A DNA stretch of 64,000 bases from Sipunculus nudus (GCA_026874595.1 CM049314.1:4500229-4564228); one strand, 5' to 3'; shown: positions 50,707-62,508, counted from the first letter of the stretch. Numbers and translations are program-made. The notes: generated by a model from the sequence alone, not told the origin.

Positions 50707-52350
50707 TGGCCAAAACATGATATGTTTGGGGGGTCTTCATCCAGCGCCCACTAGCGGCCGTATTAAAAAAAATAAAAAACGATTTCGAGATACTATTGTA
50801 GGACTCACGATACGTCAGTTTCAAAAAGATTCCTTCGGCGCAAGATGGATGAAATCTCGAAATATCTCGTTTGACGAGATATTATTTGAGATATTGCGAG
50901 ACTTGTAATGCGACCTTTTAGTACCAATTGAATGCTACCTAATTAAAAAAAAACAGACCACTGTAGCTTTAAATCTGACAAAGTTAGAAACCTATCAGCA
51001 CTTTTCCTCGAAAGTGCGTTACCACGGTTACCACAAATTGAGTCAGCTACATACCAGCAGACAGGGCTTGGATTAGCGATTAAAATGAGCTACTGTTGAA
51101 GTAGATACGACTAATAGTAACAGAGATATGAAGAAAAAAAAACAGTTTTGTATACTTTTGATGACCTTGACCTTGACCTTTGACATATATTGACCAAAAA
51201 CAATAGGCTTCTGTCATTTTAAATTTCCCATCAACTGTGTAAGTTTGAAAGCGATTGCTGCAAAATTGCATCCTTGCAAATTTGAAGACATCTAAAAGAC
51301 AGACAAACACACTGACAAAGCGACACAAGATTGAGACCAAATGACTTAACCAGGTTATAAAAAAGACTCAGAGGAAGGAAATAAGCTATAGTTTATGTAA
51401 ATGAAGTTTATAATTCTGGAGATATGACTAAAACATGATAATTTGGGGAAGTTCGAGTGCAGCGCCCTCTAGTGGCCGTATTTAGAAAATGAAATATCTT
51501 TTTCGAGATATTAGTATTAGACATAAGATGAACCAGTTTCAAAAGGAATCTTTCAAAACTGTAGCCTGTACAATGCTATATAGGCGATGAACCAGCAATC
51601 AGGCGAATTTGAGGACATCTGACAAACAAACAGACATACTGACAAAGTGAAACAAGATTTAGACCAGATAACTTACCCAGGTTATGGAGAAGACTCAGAG
51701 GAAGAAAAAAAGCCACAGTTTTTGTAATTAAGAAATTTATTTATGGTGATATGGCCATAAAGTATATGTGTGTGAGGGTTGTGTGCAGCGCCCCCCAGCG
51801 GTTATATCCTGAAAATGTAAAATCCATTCGAGATATTAGAGAAAAAGTAAGTTGTAAAAGTTTAAAAAAGGATTCTTGCAAAACTGTGGCCTGTAGAATG
51901 TTATAAGTAACACGCAAGTACCAGAAAGCAGGAGAAATTGAGACAGCTGAAAAACAGACAGACATACTGACAAAGTAATACAAGATTGAGACCAATTGTC
52001 TTTACCAAGTTATGAAAAAGACTCAGAGGAAAAAATAACCTATAGTTTATGTAATTCAGGTTTATAAGTTTGGAGATATGGCCAAAACATGATATGTTTG
52101 GGAGATTTGCATCTAGCGCCCCCTAGCGACCGAATTCAAAAATGATAAAGAAACGATTTTGAAATAATAGTGTAAAACTTACGATATATCAGTTTCAAAA
52201 AGATTCCTGCAAAACTGTGCCCTCCAGGGCAAGATGAATGAAATCTCGAAATATAGCGTATGACGAGATATTATACGAGATATTGTAAGATTTAAATATA
52301 ATCGAATAGCACTGCTTGTATGCTACCTGATGCAAAAAGCTAGACCTCTC
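50160..52350. repeat. ~330-bp repeat array with six CTCF-like motifs
   Basis: Motif copies lie at 50247, 50582, 50742, 51460, 51786 and 52114, all in the same orientation, spaced 335, 160, 718, 326 and 328 bases. The copy at 51460-51478 reads, on the minus strand, CGGCCACTAGAGGGCGCTG. The surrounding unit has CAGACAGACA, ACACAAGATTGAGACCA, ATAGTTTATGTAA and GGAGATATGGCCAAAACATG. No coding capacity. Confidence 0.88.
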
Positions 52351-52986
52351 TAATTTAAAACTGATCAAATAAGAAAAATAAGAATTCCCCCCCCCCCCCC
52401 AAAAATGCATAACCAAGGCAAATGGTCATGAAGCATTAGGAAAGAATGCTGGACCGACTCGGTCTTGTCCAGTTGCAGGGGCCAGCTGTTATACAGGTGA
52501 TAACCACTAGTGCTAATTACATTAGAGTACGGGACAGAGCAGGTCCATGCCAAATAAAGTACCTTGCATCATCTGACTTTCGATTACTACACTATGGATA
52601 AATAAAGGCATGTATGATGTTAAGAGACAAATAAATAGTCTATTATTGTTGTGACATGTACATCTTATCTCACAACTACAATTCTAAGATCTCCAATATC
52701 ATTAGGCCTTCAATAAATGACAATACAATATAAGAAAAAATGTGCATAAATTAGGTGCTTGTAATGTGACCGTAGTGCTGGTTTATTGCACTGTTAGCTG
52801 CGCAAGTTTTAGAATCCTCCCGTCAGTATAAGTAACCGTAAAAGAAAGAGTCATAGAAACCCCAGTAAAAGAAATAATAATAAATGGTTAAATGTGGTAA
52901 TAGTAAGAGTAATAGTAATGTCAGAAATTGAAAGTATTAGTAATAGTAATAGAACAACTGTAACAGACCCCATGTCTGCTAAATAC
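52351..52986. other. Intronic stretch in gene B intron 3
   Basis: Holds a 14-base poly(C) run (52387-52400) and simple AGTAATAGTAAT-like sequence near 52900-52950. No gene recognised. Confidence 0.55.
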
Positions 52987-53018
52987 ATTGTTTAACAATC
53001 AAAGTTGCGTCTCCTTGT

Positions 53019-53020
<2 letters not shown>

Positions 53021-53078
<58 letters not shown>
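53021..53078. repeat. (TA)n microsatellite left of the Penelope-like fragment
   Basis: Pure TA run of about 58 bases directly abutting the fragment. Confidence 0.95.
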
Positions 53079-53080
<2 letters not shown>

Positions 53081-53958
53081 CTGAATTCTCCGGGTGCTGG
53101 CTTAAGACAGTCAATGAACACAAAAAGAAGAGAGACATCAACGCTTACAGACAACCTCCCAACCTCAAACGCATGCTTGTCCACTCGAAACTACACAAAC
53201 AGAACAGCCCGTCAGGGAATGTCAAATGCGGTGACCGCCGCTGTTAGATTTGCGATATTTTAAACAACAAACCCATATTTCAGCCCAGGATCTAACATAA
53301 CCCTCAGGCCAGTTCCTTTTTCTTGCAATTCCTCAAATGTCATTAACTTTATTACTTGTGAAAAATGCCCCAATGGGGAGGGAAATTATATAGGAGAAAC
53401 CGGCACCAAATTCAGGCTCAGAATGAACAACCACAAAAAAACCATCCGCGACAACACTCCCGGATTCACCGTGGCCGCACATTTCAACAAATCCGACCAT
53501 TCTCTTCGAGATTTAACATGCACCATCCTTAAAGGCAACTTTCCCTCCAGCAAAGACAGATTCACATCAGAACAAAGGCACATTCATACACTACGTACAC
53601 AAATAAAAGGATTAAACAAAGACTTGGCTTTTCTCTGTAAATACCCGGCACTCAGCACATACTTTTCCCCTCGAGACTAACCCCTCCCTGTCTTTGACAC
53701 CCCAGCAGCCCTGTTTACATGTGGACATACACAGGCAAGTCCTGACAAGACATCAGATTGATTAATGGGTATAGCTGGCAAGCCAGCCCCGTTGACCTAG
53801 CGAAGGGTCACACTATCAGCTTTGTTTACAGTTAGTCACTATCTCTGACGAAGGCTACAGGGGTAGCTGAAAATTTAGCAACAATCTTTACATGTTATCC
53901 AAATAATATGATTGTTTGAAATGTTGGCGTTGATGTCTCTCTTCTTTTTGTGTTCATT

Positions 53959-53966
<8 letters not shown>
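53079..53966 (+). mobile_element. Penelope-like retroelement fragment with GIY-YIG endonuclease
   Basis: Only the 3' part remains. It reads INAYRQPPNLKRMLVHSKL, then a cysteine motif CGDRRC-stop-IC (about 53226-53252), then after a frame change NFITCEKCPNGEGNYIGETG (about 53340-53400), FRLRMNNHKKTI and HFNKSDHS, ending at a stop at 53680. This is the linker plus GIY-YIG endonuclease arrangement of Penelope-like elements, which use the nuclease for target cleavage. The reverse transcriptase is missing. An in-frame stop and a frameshift make it inactive. A perfect 36-bp inverted repeat (53109-53144 and 53927-53962) flanks it. Confidence 0.85.
53845..53872 (+). ncRNA. Candidate hammerhead ribozyme remnant
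   Basis: CTGACGA, then a stem (A-T, G-C, one bulge, C-G, T-A, A-T, C-G; loop AGGG), then GAAA. This is the conserved hammerhead core order in the 3' part of a Penelope-like element, a group known to carry hammerheads. A convincing stem I or III partner strand and cleavage site was not found, so it may be decayed or coincidental. Confidence 0.35.
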
Positions 53967-54010
<44 letters not shown>

Positions 54011-54218
54011 TCAGACAGGCATACGAACAAAGAAATTTGTTGATACCAGAATGTGATTTTGATAATTATAAAGTGTCCTTATAAAGTTTACACTGTATAT
54101 GAAAAGAGTTATTGTAAAAAGGGTGACCTGGAAAGCAAAACATATACAGAAGAAAGTAATGACCCCTGGTGGCAAACCGAGACGATATTTCATTTGTGAT
54201 GGTGAATGAGACCTATTG

Positions 54219-54270
<52 letters not shown>
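53963..54270. repeat. (TA)n tracts between the Penelope-like fragment and the large transposon
   Basis: TA runs at about 53963-54006 and 54219-54270. The ~210 bp between them holds nothing recognised. Confidence 0.93.
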
Positions 54271-54273
<3 letters not shown>

Positions 54274-54289
54274 TAAATAAATATATACA

Positions 54290-55205
54290 CAGTAGAACGC
54301 CTGTATTACGGTCACCATCGGCACTGGATGAAAGTGGCCTTAATACAGGAGTGGCCGTTATACAGGACACCTGGTTAGGGGGTTTAAATGTAACACGAAA
54401 CCAAGTTCAAATCTTTATTTCAATCAACAAAATAAATGTATTTACAGACTATTGGTATATTTACTTTTATCAATAAAAAAATAAAATAATACAATCACGT
54501 CAACCCTATCTATCACAATTACCAACAGTATATACAAAAACAGTGTTTGTTATTAAATTACATATTGTATATCCATAATATTTGTACAATTTTAATGCTC
54601 ATTTTGCATTCATAATTATTCAATTATTAGTAAATTGTGCGATGTTTGCCGCACTGTTTTCGTTTGATGTACGTGTTCATCAGGACATTAAAGAAAGTTT
54701 AAAGATCCACAGATTGCCTAACGTTTTTCTGTAGACATAACCATAGGGACCCGCTGGTTGTCATTCGTTAATTAAATGACAAACACCCTGATTAAGATCC
54801 GGCCCGCACGACTGATTCGCAAACAGAAACACAGGTGGGAACACACGCCTTACTATTTTGCAAACTAGTGGGGCTGAGTGGGGTAGTACGACGCTGGCTA
54901 CGTGTCAAACAACTCAGTTACGGTAGAGTGGACTCTCATGCAATAACAGACAGGAATATGTGAGAGCGGACACTTGTGTAATGATATTGTTGTCAGAAGT
55001 GGCCGCTCGATTTGTTGAGCCCATGTCACGGAGTCACTGCCCCTGACCGTAATAGTCCATGGGCCGGAAAGTAAAAACCTCCCCCCCCCCCCCATCCCAC
55101 CCTAGGAAATTTTTGCGACCCCCCTAGTTTTTATCCTGAAGGTGTCCTATACTCATTTCCAGATGTTTCGAAACATTTAAATACTGCAAACACCCGGAGT
55201 TTTAA
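54290..55205 (+). repeat. Left terminal inverted repeat of the large transposon
   Basis: Tip ACAGTAGAACGCCTG, subterminal TACGGTCAC / GGCCGTTATACAG words, an insertion or unmatched stretch (about 54390-54940), then the poly(C) run (55081-55093) and the block matching the right arm. Confidence 0.72.
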
Positions 55206-56013
55206 TATCATTGGCTTTCAAGGATCTTGGTTAATTAAACGATAACAGAAGGGGTTTAAGGACATATGGAAAACATAATAGTAAATGCATGTACTCTACC
55301 CAACCCTTTCAAATCATGAAGTGGTCGAAACTGCAATTAAGTAAACCTAACAGCTTTATCTAAATAAGCATCTATTTTGCCACTGATAGAATCTTTAATC
55401 CGTATTAATTTTTTTTGCTGACAAGTATACAAAACGTTATATATTATATATTACCCGTTTATGTAAGTTCCTTCAATATATTTACTGATTACACGTTTAA
55501 GGTTATGCATGTTTTCAGTTATACCTGCGATATCACTTTGTGTTTAGCTCAATGACGTTGAAGATTGATTTAAATGCAAACCCAAGTCATTGATATTGAT
55601 AAATATCTGACATTTTTTTTATATTTTTAAATTCACAAATAGAAAAAAGTCTAATAATCTAAAAAAAATTAACAATTATTATTCATATATAAACAATAAA
55701 TATATATTAGCAAACACAATTACACTGAAGCAAGAGTTTATGTGGTTTGATCAGCTTATAGAAACGAACAAAGTTGTACCATATTGGACAGATATGGTCT
55801 CAGAAGTACAAGACAAAATAACTGTATTATGTTGGCAATTGTCCTGGCCGTTTTACCAATACAAGTATCATAACGTATGTGCAAAATAAATACAAAGAAA
55901 TATTGTAATTGTTAAACTACCATGTACCTGGTCACATCGTGCCATGGTATAAAGACAATACAGTAATATTAAAGAAGATCACTGGCAATATGGGTCTACC
56001 CATAAATGAAATG
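55206..56013. other. Transposon flank downstream of its gene
   Basis: AT-rich sequence between the left inverted repeat and the 3' end of the decayed gene. Nothing else recognised. Confidence 0.5.
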
Positions 56014-59000
56014 GGTTTATGATTCATCATCGTAGATGATATCCACTAAATTGTTGATGTCAATATCATCGACATCTAAGTCATCTCCATCACTCTCAGC
56101 CTTTCCGTCTGGTATGATATCAATAAGCTCTTGTGGCAGCATATCTCCTTTCACCCAATCAATCTGCAGTTCCCCTTGATCATCAAGTCTCCATCCTTTG
56201 CCTACAGGACTTGGTATTTCAGGATAAGCTACATCTGACATGTTCCAGATATAAGCCTGGTAGGTACATCTAAGGATATGCATGTGAAGCGATGATTTGC
56301 ATGGGGGTAAGAGGCTAAGGTCAATACCATCAGAACACGATAGTGCCTGGCCTTTCTTGGGTTGAAATTTCTGTTTGAACATGTCATACCGCAGCTTATT
56401 TACATTTGTGTAGCTGCTCTTCCCATACATGCAGCAAACAGAGTGTTCCAGCTCATCAAATGTTCCATCATAAATATTTGTGGTACTTGCCAAAGAAGCT
56501 AGTGATGACTGAAACCCAGGGAAGGAATCAAGGGTCTTCTTTGGTGTTAGCTTCCCCCGACAGACAAAAGTGCTCGTGGTGTCACATCCGGTAAATGAAG
56601 AAGGGAGAACATGATTTTACAGGAATCTGCTCCTTGTTTTGCCACAACTGATTTCACATCAATAAGTCTCCTCTTGTTCAACACTCCAGTATCAAACAAA
56701 ACAGATTGCTCAATATCATGACAAAACTTCAAGAGCAACAGAAACACATCAGTGTCTGGTGATCGAACTATGATCACAGTGTCTTCATTTGTTGACTGTG
56801 CAGCATGGATGCAGTGAAGAATCATCCTGGTATCAGTTTCTTCTTGTGAAGAAAAAAAACTCTGCTCTTGCACATGTTGGACCGTTTTTCCATCCTCACT
56901 GGTCAGATGAATGCACTCTTCCTTGAGTGCAAAATATATGTGCCTGTTCAGAAGTTTGGAGGCATACTTGTCCGTTTTCCATTCACACAATAATAATCTA
57001 GTCAGTTGTTCTTTGTTTGTACCATTATTCATGAACGATTTCCAGTCACGAGGAATCTTGGTATTTGGGCCTTGGATCAAGTATGTCTGTGACTCACCAC
57101 GTCAAGATCGTTCATATCTCTTGATCCAATTCTCCTTATAGGTGTCTGTGACAAAGTCTAACCTGGGAACCTTTGGCAGGAGATTGAACACCTATAGGCA
57201 AGTTGCTCAAAAGTAGTGGGCAGACCAACAAGAGCTTGTAAAATCGCATTGCCATCCACAACATAAACTGATTCGGCCAGCTTTGGTGTCTCAGGGACTG
57301 TCATACCTGACTCCAGTAAATGAAGTAATTTAGCTTTTTCAGTCTTCACTGGATGACTATCAGCAGTTGCTAACGCCCAAGGTATTGGTGCCAATGGGTA
57401 GCTGAGCGTTTTCTCTAAGCTGATATTGTTCTCCTCTGAAAGCATTAACAGTTGTCCAAAGAGGTTCCTTTCAGCTGTAACTTCGATGTGTTTGTTAGTT
57501 GTTCCCATACCTTTTTTTTTTTGTTTCCTTCATTGATGCAAATGTAGTAAAAGCGTTCCTTTGGATCGGTTGGTAGAAGCTCACTGATTTATCAACAAAT
57601 CTCTTTGTAAGAAAATCATTGAAAGCCTTTTCTCCAACTGCATCAGCATTCAACAAATCAGACTCAATCTTTGAAGTTGCTGGTGCTCCAGATGATAGAC
57701 AAAACAGTTTGTCCTTAACATCAATCCGAAAAGGGCTCACAAATCCCTTAAATGATTCAAGAAGAGACTGGATATCTGACTCTGATTTTGTCATTTGTGA
57801 CTTTCATATATCCTTGTACACATCTATCTCTGGGGAAGTCATATCTGCCATGTCAAATGCTGCCTGCATGAAAGAAGCATGACGTGTGATACACCACCTG
57901 TTGTAGGCTGCAGAATTTCTGCTGAAGCCAACAATGCCACAATGTGACTTTACGTGTCTGATGATCGTCTCTTCAATGGTGAGATCCACAGGATTCCTGG
58001 AGGGTGGAACATTTGATCTGGAAACACTGAATCCATTTTTGCGTATCAAGTCCTCGGCGCCTTGGTGGGTATCTGATAAATTCAACAAGGTAAGGAGATA
58101 ACCTGTAACGTATCGTGCATAGTTATGGTGACTGTAGGCAAAAAATGCCGGGAACATATCCCACAATGAGGCAATATGCAAGTCAAGGTCGTTTAATCTT
58201 GTTGCTCTGGAAAATCGCAGGAGCAAAGCGACCTTCTCCATATAATTCAGCCAGAAGGCAGCCGTTTTGCCAAGCTCTCCTTGACGTATGGTATCCTTGA
58301 AAGCACAAAATTCCTGATACAGTTCTTTGAAACAATCACTTGCAAGTATCTCATTCAATCCTGCTAGACATGGGGAATCTCAAGTCTCCCCTGCAAGCTG
58401 GTTGTGATTGAACTTTTGTCTTCATTCTTGGTGAAGAAGGCATCAAGCAAAAGCCGCGCCATGGTCTCGAACATCAACTTGTGCACTCTCATGGCACGAT
58501 TGTAATGTTTGCCACGCAACAGTTGATCAATGGATCCACTAGCACAGACACCTGCTTCAATAATAATGTCATCAAAGCCTGATCCAGCCATCATCTTGCC
58601 AAGAACTCCAAGATATGAGGAAATTGTATGGAACACTCCGACCATTACAAGAACATCTTTGTACTCCTCTGGTCTTTGCCACATTATAGAATATGCCTTC
58701 ATCACTACAGCTAGATCAAATGTTACGATTGTAACCTTTTGATTCACATCCTTTGTAGCCTGCTGTGAAATCCTGAGAATCTGCTGTACTGTGGCATTAT
58801 CGGTGATTGGTCTGTGTATGGGTACCATATAATCTACTGTAGACTGGGAACAAGGTCCATCGTATTCAGCTTTTCCAGTGAGGGACAACCATTCTACCCA
58901 GCAAGGGACACTTTGATCATAGGACTTGTGCCACCTTGCAAGTACCCATGCAAAGTCAAACTTCTTGCATTTATTAAGTGAATTTGACTGATTCACAGAC

Positions 59001-60658
59001 ACATGCCTTACTATGAGATGTGGCACCTTCCTGCTCTTGACAAAACAAGGAGGAAGTTCTGTATCCGTATACTGAATTGACCTGTCTTTAGTCTTCTTCT
59101 GTGGTTCCAGAGGCAGATGTCCAACGTCTTGATCAACACAAGTGTTATCCATGGCCGCTCGAAGGTCTATGCCATGTGCTACCTGGGTTGTTCTGGCCCC
59201 AGATGGGGTTTCTTATGACATGTCGAAGTTGTCCCAGCTGAAGTGAAGAACATTATTCATTGCAGAGATGGTCCTTGGAAGCAATGATTAGTGTGTGTTG
59301 ATTTTATTGCAAATGGCAGTTTCAAGTTCCATGACTTGGGAATATGACTGGCAGTGTCCAAAGCGATTCAGCGGAGTAATTAGCTCAGCACTGCCAGTCA
59401 TATGCCTCAATGTCATTCAAAGGAGGACATGTTTGGTCATTTTCCAGTCTCCTCGACTTAAGCCATAGCATATATCTTGAGCACAAGAATCTACTACTCG
59501 CTCCGGCTTTCCTAAAATATCCTTATGGGATGCCTGCATATCAGATGTGACAAAAAGTTCAGCAAGACAACCGGTGGTTAATTTTCTGAAGCCACCAACT
59601 GAGCTGCTGTAGGTGGCCATTGATATGTAGCTGCATTCTTTTTGGCATCTAATAGATGTCGCCTAAGGACAGCAGCAGCTTCTTGAAGAAATCTCTCCTC
59701 AGAGGCAGCCATTCCAAATGCCACTTCTACTGCTTGTCCAACTGGCAATAAGTCTGAATAGATTATTTCACTCCGGTAGTTAGGTGCCCAGAATTTAATT
59801 CTATTCTCAAACTGTTTCTGAAGCTTATTTTTAAGCTTGTGTGTTTTGTAATTTGGATTGTATGCAGCGGGATAATGTTCCTGCAAATAAAGCAAATATT
59901 TCTCCTTCAACATAGTCACACGTTCCACATTGCATGCATTGATGATGTGTTTTTCAACGTAATCACAAATGTACTTGAATGCCTCTTTGTGGGCAGTTAA
60001 TTGTACACTACTTTCTTCATCAGGCTCTTTGTTCTCATTTCTAACATCTTTTCTGGTGTAGTCTCTGCGACAGGAATTATGATAATATGCCTCTCTCGCA
60101 CACAAGTCCAAACCTTGGATTTTTCTTAATAATACGTAGTCATGTTTCTGCTCTGCAGCATCCTGGATGGATTTAGCTGCCGTTTCAGTGACACATTTTG
60201 TCAGTTATTCTGATGTCTTCTTACACCATATTCTATTTTTCCCACAAAACAGGCATTGGTCTAAACGAAACAGAATTGCAGAGGATGACAGACGTTTGTG
60301 TTTTGATGTTGAAGGACCATCTTCGTCGTCTTGTTCGGTACACTGCCGTTTCCTGTCTTTTATGTATCCGATGTTTGTGAACCTCTGGTAGCGCTTTCTG
60401 TGAGCTCCATGGATATCCTTTTTAAACTCTACAGGAATATGGGCACATATTGCGTCCAGTTTAACATTTACATTGTCACTGTCTTTGCGCAATTTTACTA
60501 TTTCTTGAATTTTTTCATAACTAGTTCGAGAAAGCGTTCGAACTTGTTTATCGGTCCTCTGCTCAGAAAAATGTACAATAAAAGTTACTTTAGGGCATGG
60601 TGCAGAGGTTTCTTTTTTTACCTTTCTTCTTCTGTAAACTCATCGGACGTTCTGCCAT
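56014..60658 (-). pseudogene. Decayed transposon gene: zinc-finger, RNase H-like transposase and XPG/PIN-like nuclease segments
   Basis: Read 5' to 3' on the minus strand: ATG near 60658 (MAERPMSLQKKKGKK); zinc motif CLFC (about 60255); stop at 60205-60207; LDLCAREAYYHNSCRRDYTR (about 60111); WDNFD then a stop (59213-59215) then ETPSGARTT; VTFDLAVVMKA, VGVFHT and SGSIDQLLRGKHYNRAMR (58364-59152); FWLNYM, NYARYVTGYL and IEETIIRHVKS (57804-58358); FYQPIQRN; PLAPIPWALAT and VVDGNAILQAL (57158-57508); EETDTRMILH (about 56843) and SPDTDVFLLLL (about 56762); SSFTGCDTTS; LLPPCKSSLHMHILR; acidic tail. Acidic motifs VVDG, EETDT and SPDTD resemble an XPG/FEN1-type PIN nuclease, and WDNFD a transposase aspartate; both are inference. 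The reading frame changes at least five times with several stops, so this copy is dead. Similar proteins are common in invertebrate genomes. Confidence 0.75.
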
Positions 60659-60859
60659 TATTGATTATATGGCGTTTATCATAATAAAGGAAAAAAACAC
60701 AAGTTTCTACCTAGTTACTGGAGTATGAGAATACAGGCTGGTACAAAGAGGCAAACTTTCAAATCAAATTTACCTGTACTCTCAGTAAGCGACAAAGGCA
60801 TGTAAAAAGAAGCAAACGTTTAATTCAAATTTCCTTTTACTTGAGTGAGTGATAGCGTT

Positions 60860-61500
60860 AAGCAAATTCACCCCTGTAGAAATACGACTTATACAGTCAA
60901 CCAGTCCAACAACTGTTTCAAACGAGTTGGTATGAGAATGTTTAATATTAGCCTGATATTTCATGTAATCTTACTGAATCTTTTCTGGTCAGTTGCCTTC
61001 CCAGAAACCCTGATGAAAACAGCCACTGACAACTTGTACTAAAGAGTAACAAAAACAATCAAAGCTAAACTGATATGCAAAGTTTCTTTCTATGTTTAAC
61101 TATAGGGTTGGCGCCATATATGAACAAAATAAAAGACCACTTGTTCAAGTTGTAAGAAGGTGTAGAGTTTGGAGTGGTCAATATTTATGGTGTGGGGAGT
61201 TTTTAAAACAATTTTACGCCAGTCGTTTTACAGAGTTTGTTTGTTGCCAACCTGACATTTCATGTAATAATAGATCCTGCTCGGTCAGTTGCATTCGCAG
61301 TAACACTGATGAAAATAACCCATGGAATAATTTGTAACATAGAAAAAAGGTAACATGAGATGCAAAGAGATATTTTTATGTTTACCTATAGTTTCAATCC
61401 ATATATGTAACATAACCATGAATCACTTGTTCAAGTTTTTGATTATAGGAAACGCACGCATGATTGCCCAGTCAGTATTTGTAGTTTAGGGGTAGCAAAT
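60860..61500. repeat. Diverged ~300-bp direct repeat upstream of the transposon gene
   Basis: Blocks ATTTCATGTAAT, GGTCAGTTGC, ACTGATGAAAA-like and CACTTGTTCAAGTT recur at a spacing of about 300 bases (60955 against 61255; 61139 against 61420). It lies between the gene start and the right inverted end, so it may be transposon regulatory sequence. Confidence 0.65.
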
Positions 61501-62080
61501 ATGCACTTAAAAGGATATTTTTCTACCTTTTTCTAATTTTCCATATGTCTTTTAACAATTATTACACAGAGAAGGTTCATAGAAAGACAGTGTATGTGAT
61601 ACCAAAACTGGCAGTAATGCAAACTTTGTGGCAGTGTGGGGGAGTATTATACACTGTGAAGCCGGTATCGCCTGAAAATGCTTGACATGCATACCTTTCA
61701 TTGGTTATTGTAAATTATTTCTCAGAATATGGGTAACCTTGCAAATATATACATGCATTATTCTTGATAAATAAATGGATAAATGCAAACTCAATGATAT
61801 GCCTAAACCCTAAAAATGTGCCTTTGGTATCAAAAGTATATATGTAGATACAAATTCTTTGCATAAAAATAAGGGGTAAGGGGTAAGATAATGCCCACTC
61901 CGAAGTATAGCATGTTCCTTTGCCTGGGCTAAACTATATTTTATTTTGTAGCTTACGATTCTTACAATTCATTTGATACCAAGAATTTGCAATTATGATT
62001 CATACTAATGAAGTTATAGCCGATCATGCAACACAAAGTCGCCTAAGCTGAAAAACTGAAAATTTAGCCGCGGTTTGTAA
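61500..62080. other. Transposon interior without recognised features
   Basis: AT-rich, no coding signal seen. Confidence 0.5.
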
Positions 62081-62084
62081 AAAA

Positions 62085-62416
62085 AGTGATTTTTCAGGGC
62101 GTTTGCAGTATTTATATGTCTGGAAACACCTAGAAATGAGTAAAGGACACCTTCAGGATAAAATATAGGGGGGTCGCGAAAATTCCCTGGGGGGGGGGGG
62201 GGGGGTTTCGCTTTCTGGTCCATGGACTATAATTGAGGCGTTTCCCGGCCTGCGGGACCGAGAGACCTGGCCGTAATACGGAATAGAGGAGTGACCGTAA
62301 TTGACAACAAAATGGTAATGAAATATAACTGTCGAAAATTCGGGACCGGAAAATCTGACCGTTTTAGACGTATTGACCGTTTTTGAGGCGTGGCCGTTAG
62401 CAGGCGTTCTACTGTA
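62085..62416 (-). repeat. Right terminal inverted repeat of the large transposon
   Basis: Reverse complement of the left arm: matching block, 17-base poly(G) run (62189-62205), TAGTCCATGG block, several CGGTC words, and the tip CAGGCGTTCTACTGT. Confidence 0.75.
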
Positions 62417-62418
62417 TG

Positions 62419-62424
<6 letters not shown>

Positions 62425-62508
<84 letters not shown>

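Larger units (their letters stand above)
54290..62416 (-). mobile_element. 8.1 kb decayed DNA transposon with inverted ends (Academ-like)
   Basis: Both tips read ACAGTAGAACGCCTG inward (54290-54304 and the reverse complement at 62402-62416). Further in, inverted homology resumes at 55040-55200 against 62085-62240. It includes TAGTCCATGG, a poly(C) run (left) matched by a poly(G) run (right), TTTTGCGACCCCCCTA-like sequence and ATCCTGAAGGTGTCCT. The left arm is longer by about 600 bp. Inside lies one decayed minus-strand gene (56014-60658) with transposase-like and XPG/PIN-like nuclease parts. That pairing, and the sequence style, recall Academ (AcademX) transposons. The family name is from memory and unchecked. 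The tips lie in (TA)n DNA, so a target duplication cannot be read. Confidence 0.72.
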
